Assembly: GCF_034347405.1 (NCBI RefSeq)
Contig: NZ_CP133778.1
Span: forward strand, 3,100,001 to 3,164,000
Origin: Pseudomonas sp. CCC3.1
GTDB lineage: Bacteria; Pseudomonadota; Gammaproteobacteria; Pseudomonadales; Pseudomonadaceae
Length of the DNA: 64,000 bases
Reading direction: 5' to 3'
A model generated the notes under the pieces. That model had not been told where the DNA came from. It did no database searches and saw nothing but the letters and a program-made list of their open reading frames with translations. Position 1 is the stretch's first letter. Each line of letters begins with the position of its first letter. Position numbers and translations under genes: made by a program. Below are positions 54,034-61,960 of this stretch, one piece after another.

Positions 54034-54107
54034 CTGTGGGCGCGGGTTTACCCGCGATTTATCAGAAAAACCGCAGCCTGCATCGCTGGCAAGCCAGACG
54101 CCCACAG
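54034..54107. repeat. REPIN-like palindrome (REP pair), family B variant
   Basis: CTGTGGGCG at 54034 and CGCCCACAG ending at 54107 bound a 74-bp inverted pair with arms GCGGGTTTACCCGCGAT and ATCGCTGGCAAGCCAGACG. It is more degenerate than the copies at 15521 and 21598. It sits between the receptor and FecR genes, where it could dampen readthrough. Confidence 0.8.
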
Positions 54108-54124
54108 TCAGAGGTAAAGACCTG

Positions 54125-55075
54125 TCACGTGAGATTTTTCCGTGGCACCAGCGTTACCCAATATCGGGTACGCGTGTGCACATCGACCGGCAAGCTGGCA
54201 GCCAGTAACGACAGCACCCGATCAGTGTTGTCCAGGCCAAAGCTGCCGGTCACGCGCAACGCTTCTAGCTCTGGCTCCCAGCGCAGCAAGCCGGGTCGAT
54301 AACGGCTCAATTCACGCAGAAAGCTCCCCAGTGGCTGGTTGTGTGCCATCAACACGCGTTGGCGCCAGCCGGGCAACAGCGCATCAAACACCGTAACAGC
54401 CCCTGCCCCCGCCGCGCGCAAGGTCATTTGCTGGCCTTCACGCAACACCCACGCAGGGCCGCGCAACGGTTGCAATTGCACCTCTCCGCTGACCACCGAC
54501 ACCTGGCAATCCTCGGCGTTGAGGCGCACGCACACTTCGCTGCGACTGACGCTGATACGCCCGTACGGCGCCTGTATCGTCAACGGCGCACTGCCCGGCA
54601 CTTTAAGCGCCATTTCGCCACGCACCAGGGTCAGCAGTCTGGCCTTCATGTCGACATTCACGGCACTGGCGGTGTTGAGTTGCAGCGAACTGCCATCGGC
54701 CAGCGACATTCGCGAGTGCCCGCCTGTGGCGGTCTGTACATCCGCCCGCCACACGTCCAGCGGCAGTTGGCGGCTCACCAGCCAAGCTGTCGGCACCACC
54801 GCTGCCACGCACAGCGCCTGCTTCAACAGCGCACGACGCCCCGTATCCGGGCGATCCAGTGTGGCCATCGCCAACGCTGTTGGCAGCGCACTGAAACGTT
54901 GGCGCAAGCTCTGCGCCTTTTGCCAGGCACGTTCATGAGCACTGTCGCTGTCACGCCAATGCTGCAATCGCAGATGGTCATTGTCGGTGGCGCCACCGGA
55001 CTCCAGCAGTGCCAGCCATTGCGCTGCCGCGCGCATGACCTCACGGGCGTCGGATGCGGCGCCAGCAGGTTTCAA
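54125..55075 (-). CDS. FecR-type anti-sigma/sensor protein
   Basis: A 316-residue FecR: N-terminal anti-sigma domain (AAAQWLALLESGGATDNDHLRLQHWRDSDSAHERAWQKA), one membrane helix at about residues 85-105 (LLKQALCVAAVVPTAWLV) and a periplasmic FecR domain (LADGSSLQLNTASAVNV). No ATG gives a full anti-sigma domain. A TTG at 55075 overlapping the sigma stop as TTGA, with GGTGG just upstream, is the best start and indicates translational coupling. It relays receptor occupancy to the sigma factor. Confidence 0.88.
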   Translation of the reverse strand: MKPAGAASDAREVMRAAAQWLALLESGGATDNDHLRLQHWRDSDSAHERAWQKAQSLRQRFSALPTALAMATLDRPDTGRRALLKQALCVAAVVPTAWLVSRQLPLDVWRADVQTATGGHSRMSLADGSSLQLNTASAVNVDMKARLLTLVRGEMALKVPGSAPLTIQAPYGRISVSRSEVCVRLNAEDCQVSVVSGEVQLQPLRGPAWVLREGQQMTLRAAGAGAVTVFDALLPGWRQRVLMAHNQPLGSFLRELSRYRPGLLRWEPELEALRVTGSFGLDNTDRVLSLLAASLPVDVHTRTRYWVTLVPRKNLT

Positions 55076-55581
55076 GCGTCCACCAGCAGGCAATGTTCAT
55101 AGGCTTGCGCCATATAACGCTTAACTGTGCGCTCAGACACCTTCAAGCGCTCGGCGATTTCCCGATAGCCCAACCCTTCAAGCTGGCTCCACAAAAACGC
55201 CCGACGCACCACGGCAGGCATGCCATCGAGCAATTCATCGAGTGCTTGCAGGGTTTCGAGCAGCAGCCAGCGCTGTTCGGGCGACGGCACGCACTCCTCG
55301 GGCAGTTTCGCCAAGGCCTCCAGATAGGCCTGTTCCAGACTGCGTCGGGTGTAAAAGTTGCTGAGTAGACGCTTGCCTATCGTCAGCAAATAGGCCCGAG
55401 GCTCACGGACATCCACCAACGGTTGAGCACTTGAAAGCACCCGCAGGAAGGTGTCCTGACTCAGGTCCGCCGCATCCCAGGCGTTGCCCATGCGCTGGCG
55501 CAGCCAGTTTTGCAGCCAGCCACTGTGGTCGCGATACAGGGCATGCAGGGTCGGCTCGGTGGGCGGCGCGGCTTCAATCAT
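55072..55581 (-). CDS. ECF sigma factor, FecI type (iron starvation)
   Basis: A 169-residue ECF sigma factor: region 2 NAWDAADLSQDTFLRVLSS and region 4 LGYREIAERLKVSERTVKRY. The ATG at 55581 gives the family length, although its ribosome site is weak; the frame is open well upstream. It heads the sigma-fecR-receptor order. A Fur-like box lies 28 bases upstream of the start. Confidence 0.9.
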   Translation of the reverse strand: MIEAAPPTEPTLHALYRDHSGWLQNWLRQRMGNAWDAADLSQDTFLRVLSSAQPLVDVREPRAYLLTIGKRLLSNFYTRRSLEQAYLEALAKLPEECVPSPEQRWLLLETLQALDELLDGMPAVVRRAFLWSQLEGLGYREIAERLKVSERTVKRYMAQAYEHCLLVDA

Positions 55582-55608
55582 CTCAAGAGACCCTGTGCGA
55601 AGAATGCA

Positions 55609-55627
55609 GTAAATGAGACTGATTCTA
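55609..55627 (-). promoter_or_regulatory. Fur-like box before the second ECF sigma gene
   Basis: The 19 bases from 55609 (GTAAATGAGACTGATTCTA on the plus strand) match the Fur consensus at about 12 of 19 positions. It is placed 28-46 bases from the sigma factor ATG. Weaker than the box at 17450. Confidence 0.5.
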
Positions 55628-55676
55628 ATTTGGGTTACATCTCGAAACCAAGTTCTTTTTGCCGCGCCGCACCTGC

Positions 55677-56702
55677 CTATTTGACCAGCCGCTTTTCCTT
55701 GGACGGGCGGTAGCCGAAGTAGGCGCTGTAACATTTGCTGAAATGGCTGGGCGAGACGAAACCGCAAGCCACCAGCACGTCAACCTGAGACAGCTCGGTA
55801 TGTTGCAACAGGCGCCGTGCTTCGGTGATGCGCAGTTCCAGGTAGTAGCGCTGCGGCGTGGTGCCCAACTGTTCTTTGAATAAGCGTTCAAGCTGGCGAC
55901 GGGAACGGCCAACGTAGACCGCCAGTTGCTCGAGTTCCAGCGGCTCTTCAAGATTGGCGTCCATCAGCTTCACCACCTCGCGCAAGGGCGCGCTGACGCT
56001 GATTTTTTCGGCCGGTTTGATGCGCCGGTAGCGCGACTCTTCAAACGCCAGAATGTCTTCAATCCCTTCGACCAGCGCTTTGTCGTGCAGCGCCTTGATC
56101 CAGTTCAGCGCCATCTGGAATGCCCCCGAAGGGCTGGAAGCCGTCAAGCGGTCGCGATCAATGACATAAGGCTCGCTGGTGACGTGCGCACCTTTGGATA
56201 CTTCCGCCAGCGCTGGCCGATGCTCGGGGTGAATCGCGCAACGGTAGCCTTCCAGCAGGCCCGCGTTGCCAAGAAACCAGGCGCCATTCCACAATCCGCC
56301 CAGGCTGATGCCCTGCTGGGCAGCGGTTTTGAGCACGTGGATGAACCCGTCATCGGCTTTGAGCTCAGTGCGGTAGCCGCCGCACACCACCAGCAGATCC
56401 AGCTCATTGAGTTGGGCGATGTCCAGCTGTTGATCGGGGCGAATGACCAGCCCCAGATCGCTGACAACCTCTGCTTGGCCTAAACCAAAGGTCTTGGATG
56501 AGAACAAGCCGGGGCGCAGCAAGTTTGCGGTGATCAGGGTATCCAGCGCCTGGGTGAACGCGGGCAAGGAGAAGTGTTCAAGCAATACGAAACCAGTGCG
56601 GACCAATGGCCGCGTGTCGCCGGGGTTTTCTTTTAAATAGCGCAGGTTCTTCCCCTTCATCCCGCCGCTGAATTGACGTCGTTCGATCAAGATTCGATCC
56701 AT
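55677..56702 (-). CDS. GlxA/AraC-family regulator (DJ-1/PfpI-like plus HTH_18)
   Basis: A 341-residue regulator. The N-terminal DJ-1/PfpI-like domain (residues about 30-200, with VCGGYRTELKADDGF and LGGLWNGAWFLGNAGLL) is followed by an AraC double helix-turn-helix (LEQLAVYVGRSRRQLERLFK and HFSKCYSAYFGYRPS). This is the architecture of GbdR, SouR, CdhR and ArgR in Pseudomonas, which sense betaine, sarcosine, carnitine or arginine. Its place next to a betaine-type importer and amine catabolic genes fits. An in-frame ATG at 56660 is a possible alternative start. Confidence 0.88.
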   Translation of the reverse strand: MDRILIERRQFSGGMKGKNLRYLKENPGDTRPLVRTGFVLLEHFSLPAFTQALDTLITANLLRPGLFSSKTFGLGQAEVVSDLGLVIRPDQQLDIAQLNELDLLVVCGGYRTELKADDGFIHVLKTAAQQGISLGGLWNGAWFLGNAGLLEGYRCAIHPEHRPALAEVSKGAHVTSEPYVIDRDRLTASSPSGAFQMALNWIKALHDKALVEGIEDILAFEESRYRRIKPAEKISVSAPLREVVKLMDANLEEPLELEQLAVYVGRSRRQLERLFKEQLGTTPQRYYLELRITEARRLLQHTELSQVDVLVACGFVSPSHFSKCYSAYFGYRPSKEKRLVK

Positions 56703-56809
56703 CTGGTTACGTTAACGAGCACGCAGTTGGCTGCGTTGATAATGCGTAATGCTAACCGCCAGCAGGGCAAAAAGCTCTTGCTGCTGGCGTTTCGCCTACT
56801 GACGACCGA

Positions 56810-57661
56810 TCAGGCCAGTGTGCGCGGTGATTGACGCTGCAAGAGACCGCGTGACAGTCGATCCAATAGCAGAGCCACCGCCACAATCGCGAGCCCGGCA
56901 CGCAAGCCCAACCCCATTTCCATGCGTGTCAGACCACGGGTCACTTCAGCCCCCAAACCGCCCGCCCCCACCAGCCCCGCCAGCACTACCATCGCCAGAG
57001 ACATCAAAATGCACTGATTCAACCCCACCAGCAGTGTGGGCGCGGCGGTCGGCAACTCAATCTTGAACAGGATCGAGCGCGGCGAGGCCCCCATCGCCTG
57101 CCCCAGCTCCAGCAGGTCTTTGGGCAATTGCTTGAAGGCCAGCGTGGTCAGTCGCAACATCGGCGGAATCCCGTAAACGATGGTCGCAATAATGGCCGGC
57201 ACTCGGCCCAGGCTGAACAGCATGACCGCCGGGATCAGGTACACCCACGGCGGCACGGTTTGCATTATGTTCAACAGCGGCACCAGCACTGCATCAACCC
57301 GCTTCACTCGGGCAGCCAGCACGCCGAGTGGAAAGGCGATTGCCACCGACAACAGCACCGAAACCGAGACCAGCGCGATGGTCTGCATCGAAGCCACCCA
57401 CAGCCCGGAGAACAAACAGAACGCCAGCATCAGCGCTGCAAACACAGTCACTTTGCGATTGGTGAACACCAGCGCCAATACCACCACCACAGCCATCAGC
57501 ACATACGGATGCGGGGCCAACAGGGCGTTCTCAACCACGCCCAATACCGTTTCAATGACCAGGCTGATCATTTTGAACAGCCCGTGGAAATTGCCATTGA
57601 GCCAGTCAACCAGCGGTGCCAGGTAGTCGCCCGGCGAAAAACTCAGAGGGGTTGCACTCAT
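56810..57661 (-). CDS. Glycine-betaine/proline-type ABC permease, second
   Basis: A 283-residue permease of the ProW/OpuAB/ChoW family with about six helices and the motif QTVPPWVYLIPAVMLFSLGRVPAIIATIVYG. Its ATG overlaps the stop of the first permease by four bases. It is the last transporter gene, 107 bases before the GlxA-type regulator gene on the same strand. Confidence 0.9.
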   Translation of the reverse strand: MSATPLSFSPGDYLAPLVDWLNGNFHGLFKMISLVIETVLGVVENALLAPHPYVLMAVVVVLALVFTNRKVTVFAALMLAFCLFSGLWVASMQTIALVSVSVLLSVAIAFPLGVLAARVKRVDAVLVPLLNIMQTVPPWVYLIPAVMLFSLGRVPAIIATIVYGIPPMLRLTTLAFKQLPKDLLELGQAMGASPRSILFKIELPTAAPTLLVGLNQCILMSLAMVVLAGLVGAGGLGAEVTRGLTRMEMGLGLRAGLAIVAVALLLDRLSRGLLQRQSPRTLA

Positions 57662-58506
57662 TGGGCGGCTCCTGTTCGACATTGAGCGGCGCTTTGCGCC
57701 AGACGATCCAAAATCATGGTCAGGATCACGATAGCGATGGCTGCGTTGATCGACCTGGCAATATCCAGCGTGCGGATCGCCCCGTAGATCGCCTCACCCA
57801 GACCACCAGAACCGACAATCCCGGCGATCACCACCATGCCGAACGCCATCATCAGGCTTTGATTGACCCCGGCCATGATGCTGGGCAGCGCAAATGGCAA
57901 GCGGATTTTGAAAAACATCTGCCAACCCGTGACCCCGCAGGCATCACCCAACTCGATAAATTCGCGGGGCGTTTGACGAATGCCCAGTGATGTCAGGCGC
58001 ATGGCCGGTGGCAAGGCCACGATAAAGGTCGCCAACAATGCCGTGGCCGAACCATAGCCAAGCAAGGCAATGGCGGGCAGCAAGTAGATGTAGGGCGGCA
58101 AGGTTTGCACCAAGTCCAGGCAAGGCTCCACGACACGATCAAATGAAGGCGTCAGCCCCGCCAGCACCCCCAGCGGTATCGCCACCACCAGCGCCAGCAA
58201 GGTGGCGGTCAGCACCAGAGCCAGCGTACTGACCGTCTCTGGCCACAGCCCCATGAGGTGGCAAAACATAAACGCCAAGCCAGCCAAAACCGCGAACCGG
58301 GCGCTGACCACCCGCCAGCCAATTAGCGCCATCACCAGGGCCACACCATAAAACGGAGGGAAGGCCAGACAGGCCTGCACGCCTTCGAGCATGCCCTTGA
58401 GCCCCTTGTTCAAGGCACTGAACAGCCCATCGCCGTTGTCCATCAGCCATTCAAGGCCAGAATCGACTGCCGTGTCGAATGCGTTGGCAAAGTCCGGCGT
58501 GCTCAT
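57658..58506 (-). CDS. Glycine-betaine/proline-type ABC permease, first
   Basis: A 282-residue ProW-like permease with QTLPPYIYLLPAIALLGYGSATALLATFIVALPPA and the AIRTLDIARSINA helix near the C-terminus. It overlaps the ATPase gene stop (ATGA at 58503). Two separate ProW-like permeases suggest a heterodimeric channel, which is less common than a single ProW. Confidence 0.9.
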   Translation of the reverse strand: MSTPDFANAFDTAVDSGLEWLMDNGDGLFSALNKGLKGMLEGVQACLAFPPFYGVALVMALIGWRVVSARFAVLAGLAFMFCHLMGLWPETVSTLALVLTATLLALVVAIPLGVLAGLTPSFDRVVEPCLDLVQTLPPYIYLLPAIALLGYGSATALLATFIVALPPAMRLTSLGIRQTPREFIELGDACGVTGWQMFFKIRLPFALPSIMAGVNQSLMMAFGMVVIAGIVGSGGLGEAIYGAIRTLDIARSINAAIAIVILTMILDRLAQSAAQCRTGAAQ

Positions 58507-59621
58507 AGAGAAGCCTCCAGCACCGTGGCGGCGGGGGCCGCTGCGAACTCATTGGGAATACCCTGCACGCCGCGCAGCAAATCACGCGGGGTAATAATGC
58601 CGACCACTTTTTGCTGGTCTACGACCGCGAGGGCTTCGCGCTCAGACTTCATGGTCAACTCGATCAACGCGTCAATATCGGCCTCTGGCGTGGTTTTGCA
58701 AAGTCGGCTGATGTCACAACCGGGGTGCGCGGCTTTGTATGCCGCCACTGGCGTCATCACCGAATGCGCCTTGACCAGATGCAGCCGGGAAATACCGGCC
58801 ACAAATTCCGCCACATAATCATCTGCCGGGTTGAGAACGATCTCCTCGGCGGTGCCCACTTGAATGATTACCCCGTCTTTCATGATGGCGATGCGATCAC
58901 CGATTCGGATCGCTTCGTCCAGGTCGTGGGTGATAAACACCGCAGACTTGCCCAGTTCTTTGGTCAGTTGTCGGAATTCATCCTGCAACTGACGGCGAAT
59001 CAGCGGGTCAAGCGCACTGAACGGCTCATCCATCAGAATCACTTGCGGATCAGCCGTCAGCGCCCGCGCCAGCCCTACCCGCTGCTGCATGCCGCCAGAC
59101 AATTCGTTCGGGTAGCGCGAAGACCAATCGCTCAGTCCCACCTTGGCCAGCGATTTTTCAGCCACCTTATAGCGTTCAGCCTTGCCAACACCTTGCACCT
59201 CAAGGCCGAAGGCGGTGTTTTCGAGTACGGTGCGGTTAGGCAACAAGGCGACACTTTGAAACACCATGCTGATATGCCGCGCACGTACTTCGCGCAATTG
59301 AGCGGCCGTCATCGACATCAGGTCCTGGCCTTTTACCCGTATCGTTCCGGCACTGGGTTCAATCAGTTTGTTAAGCAATCGGATCAAGGTGGATTTGCCA
59401 CTGCCGGACAACCCCATGATGCAAAAAATTTCTCCGCGCCGAACTTGAAGGCTGACGTCAGAGACGCCCACTACACAGCCGTAGTTTTGCAAGATCTGGG
59501 TCTTGGACAACCCCTGCTGAACCACTGCATTCATGGCCGCAGGCGCGTTTTTTCCGAAGATTTTCCAGACTGACTGGCAATCCACCAGTACTTCGTTTGT
59601 GTCAATTTTAGCCGTAGTCAT
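58503..59621 (-). CDS. Glycine-betaine/proline-type ABC ATPase with C-terminal CBS region (ProV/OpuAA)
   Basis: A 372-residue ATPase with the ProV-type N-terminal extension (about 50 residues), Walker A GLSGSGKST, signature LSGGMQQRVGLARAL, Walker B VILMDEPFSALDP and switch FITHD. A C-terminal CBS-like region (EREALAVVDQQKVVGIITPRDLL) may sense ionic strength or nucleotide. A small stem-loop (59636-59653) lies between it and the binding-protein gene. Confidence 0.93.
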   Translation of the reverse strand: MTTAKIDTNEVLVDCQSVWKIFGKNAPAAMNAVVQQGLSKTQILQNYGCVVGVSDVSLQVRRGEIFCIMGLSGSGKSTLIRLLNKLIEPSAGTIRVKGQDLMSMTAAQLREVRARHISMVFQSVALLPNRTVLENTAFGLEVQGVGKAERYKVAEKSLAKVGLSDWSSRYPNELSGGMQQRVGLARALTADPQVILMDEPFSALDPLIRRQLQDEFRQLTKELGKSAVFITHDLDEAIRIGDRIAIMKDGVIIQVGTAEEIVLNPADDYVAEFVAGISRLHLVKAHSVMTPVAAYKAAHPGCDISRLCKTTPEADIDALIELTMKSEREALAVVDQQKVVGIITPRDLLRGVQGIPNEFAAAPAATVLEASL

Positions 59622-59697
59622 GTGGTAACCCGTCGAACCAGTTTGGGCTGGTTTCTCTAATTGATCGTAGGGCGGCAGTGGCGCAGCAAAGGCGTTG

Positions 59698-60546
59698 TTA
59701 TTGCTTTATGTTTTCCCAGCGTTTCAACAGGTCGGCATGGCTGTCTGTCCAGCTTTTCACCGCTTGATCAAGGGTTTGGCCATCTTTCACTTCACCGTTA
59801 ATCGCGGTGATGTCGGCAAGCGGTACATACACACTGGCCATGATTTCACGGGCACGCGGGTAGTCCTGAGAGAAACCCTTGTGGCCGATCCAGTAATAAC
59901 CCTGAGGCGGCGGGAAAGAGCCTTTCGGGTCTTTAAGGAATTTGAGGTCATACTTTTGTGCCATCCAGGACGGCTCCCAAATAGTGACGGCCACCCATTC
60001 CTTACGGTCGGTTGCCGACTTTAATGCAGCCGTCATGGCCGCAGTACTGCCGTCCAGCAGTTTAAGTTTGAGGCCGTAGTCAGTGACGGCCTTGGCCGCG
60101 TCATTCATCACGCCAGAGCCGGGTTCAATACCGATGATCTTGCCGCCAAACTTGTCAGCGTTGTCATTCAACTGTTCCATCGAATCAATATCGACATACT
60201 TGGGAACAGCAAACGCTTGATAGAGCCCATAAGAGACTGGCGACAGTTTTTCAATGCGGTTTTTATTCTTGTTCCAATAGTCTTGCGCCGCATAGTCTGT
60301 TTGCGAAGCAATGACCTGAATATCACCTTTACTTAACGCCGCGTAAGCAATACCCCACTCGGAGAACTCAACAACTTTTACGTTATAACCGGAGTCTTCA
60401 AGCACTTTTTTTGTGATTGCAGTAATCGGCGTTAAATCTTCCCATGACAATGTGCCCATGGTGATCGTTTTATCTTCTGCATGCACTGGCAAACTCATCA
60501 TGCCGGCCACCGTTAGAGCGCAGAGTGCCTTCCAAATTTTTTTCAT
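59698..60546 (-). CDS. Glycine-betaine/proline-type ABC substrate-binding protein (OpuAC family)
   Basis: A 282-residue periplasmic protein with a signal peptide (about 23 residues ending VHA-EDK). The OpuAC domain includes MGTLSWEDLTPITAI, IIGIEPGSGVM and VTIWEPSWMAQKY. The aromatic residues (Trp and Tyr) in these stretches are typical of a cation-pi cage for quaternary amines. The ligand is probably a betaine, choline-like compound or other alkylated amine; it is not fixed by the sequence. Confidence 0.91.
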   Translation of the reverse strand: MKKIWKALCALTVAGMMSLPVHAEDKTITMGTLSWEDLTPITAITKKVLEDSGYNVKVVEFSEWGIAYAALSKGDIQVIASQTDYAAQDYWNKNKNRIEKLSPVSYGLYQAFAVPKYVDIDSMEQLNDNADKFGGKIIGIEPGSGVMNDAAKAVTDYGLKLKLLDGSTAAMTAALKSATDRKEWVAVTIWEPSWMAQKYDLKFLKDPKGSFPPPQGYYWIGHKGFSQDYPRAREIMASVYVPLADITAINGEVKDGQTLDQAVKSWTDSHADLLKRWENIKQ

Positions 60547-60581
60547 GGCGTGCCTCGATCTACGAATACAACGAGAAGTTA

Positions 60582-60600
60582 GCTTTTATTAAATAAAAGC
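60582..60600 (-). other. AT-rich hairpin between the FAD oxidase and binding-protein genes
   Basis: GCTTTTATT (60582-60590) and AATAAAAGC (60592-60600) form an almost loop-free palindrome in the 67-bp gap. It may separate the transcript levels of the enzyme and transporter genes. Confidence 0.4.
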
Positions 60601-60613
60601 GTTGTTGAAGCGT

Positions 60614-61960
60614 TCAGCCCTCGCGCCCGGTTCTTAAGGCCTGCCAGCGAATCACTGAATTAACACCTAATGTTGTTAACAACTTGGGCGGTAACTTGCT
60701 GGGCCCAGGCAAACGACTGAAGTTATCCAGACTGCTGGAGTGCATACCGCTCGCCAACTCCGCCGCCATCACCCCGGCCAACGTACTCTTGACCGTACCC
60801 AAACCATTTTCACAACAGGCTGAATACAGCCCTTCTTCCACCTCGCCAAAGGCCGGTGCACTGTTACGGCTTAAGCACAGCCGCCCTGCCCAACTGAACT
60901 CCAGCGGTATGGATTTCAACTCGGGAAAACGTGCATCCATCGAATGGCGCTGTTCTTCGGCAATCGCGGCCACCCGCGCAGGCGTGACTTGAATGCTGGG
61001 GTCATAGGTGAAGCGGGTACGGATCACAATGCGCGAATAACCCTCGATGGTGATCTTTCGCAGCGTCGCGCCCATCGGGTCAGCCGGCAGCAGTGCCCAG
61101 CGCTCCTGACTTGCCGCCTGTTTTGCAGACGCATCATGGCGGTAAGCGGCCGTCATGGAGGCGTAGGTAAATACGTGCAGCAACCGCCCCTGAAAATGCC
61201 CGAAGTCTTCGACGTGGCCGTTGACCGCAAGAATCACCTTGGGCGCATGAATCACCCCACGTGCAGACTTGGCGGTCCAGGTACCCGCTGCGCGTGAGAG
61301 CTCAATGATCGGCGAGCGTTCGTACAGGCTGATCTTGTCCCCCAACCCGGCGGCGAGGTCACGGATGTATTGCGCGGGCTGAATCATCACCGCACCCGGG
61401 GTATACAGCCCGCCGTGGTAATAGCTGGAGCCGGTGATGGCCTGCATCTGCGCCGCGTCCAGCAACTGGTACTGCTCGCCAATGCTGTTGAGCGAACGGG
61501 CGTAGTTGCTATTGAGCTTCATCCCGCGTTCGGTGGCTGCCGCGTTGATCTTGCCGGACGGGTCAAACGTCTGCGCCGACAGGCCATATTCGCGAGCGAC
61601 ATCCGCAGCAAAGGCAATCGCAAAACGGTTCTGCGCGATCTCCTGCGCGGTAGCGGACTCGCCCGCCACCGAATACTCGCCCGACGACAGACTGTGCGGC
61701 ACGTCGATCATAAAACCCGAGTTTCGACCTGCCGGGCCCTTCGCCACTTCATGGGCATCCACCACCGCAATGCTGTCGCCAGGGTGCAACTGCGACAGCC
61801 TGCGGGCGGCAGACAAACCCGCAAAACCGGCGCCGATAATCAGCCAGTCCGCCGATACCCGTCCATCAAGCTGACGCACAGGTGCTGTGCGCGTCGAAAT
61901 AGCCTCCCAACCTGAAACCCCGGTGTCTACCGGCAGACGCTTGATGGTGTGAGTGCTCAT
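60614..61960 (-). CDS. FAD-dependent amine oxidase (DAO family, PuuB-like)
   Basis: A 448-residue DAO-fold flavoprotein with the motif DWLIIGAGFAGLSAARRL, GRNSGFMIDVPH (a PuuB-like FAD-linked stretch) and a C-terminal ACCENGLGTVKSTLAG. PuuB oxidises gamma-glutamylputrescine; related enzymes oxidise sarcosine-type or other secondary amines. It overlaps the aldehyde dehydrogenase gene by four bases, so the amine is probably oxidised to an aldehyde that the next enzyme uses. Confidence 0.88.
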   Translation of the reverse strand: MSTHTIKRLPVDTGVSGWEAISTRTAPVRQLDGRVSADWLIIGAGFAGLSAARRLSQLHPGDSIAVVDAHEVAKGPAGRNSGFMIDVPHSLSSGEYSVAGESATAQEIAQNRFAIAFAADVAREYGLSAQTFDPSGKINAAATERGMKLNSNYARSLNSIGEQYQLLDAAQMQAITGSSYYHGGLYTPGAVMIQPAQYIRDLAAGLGDKISLYERSPIIELSRAAGTWTAKSARGVIHAPKVILAVNGHVEDFGHFQGRLLHVFTYASMTAAYRHDASAKQAASQERWALLPADPMGATLRKITIEGYSRIVIRTRFTYDPSIQVTPARVAAIAEEQRHSMDARFPELKSIPLEFSWAGRLCLSRNSAPAFGEVEEGLYSACCENGLGTVKSTLAGVMAAELASGMHSSSLDNFSRLPGPSKLPPKLLTTLGVNSVIRWQALRTGREG

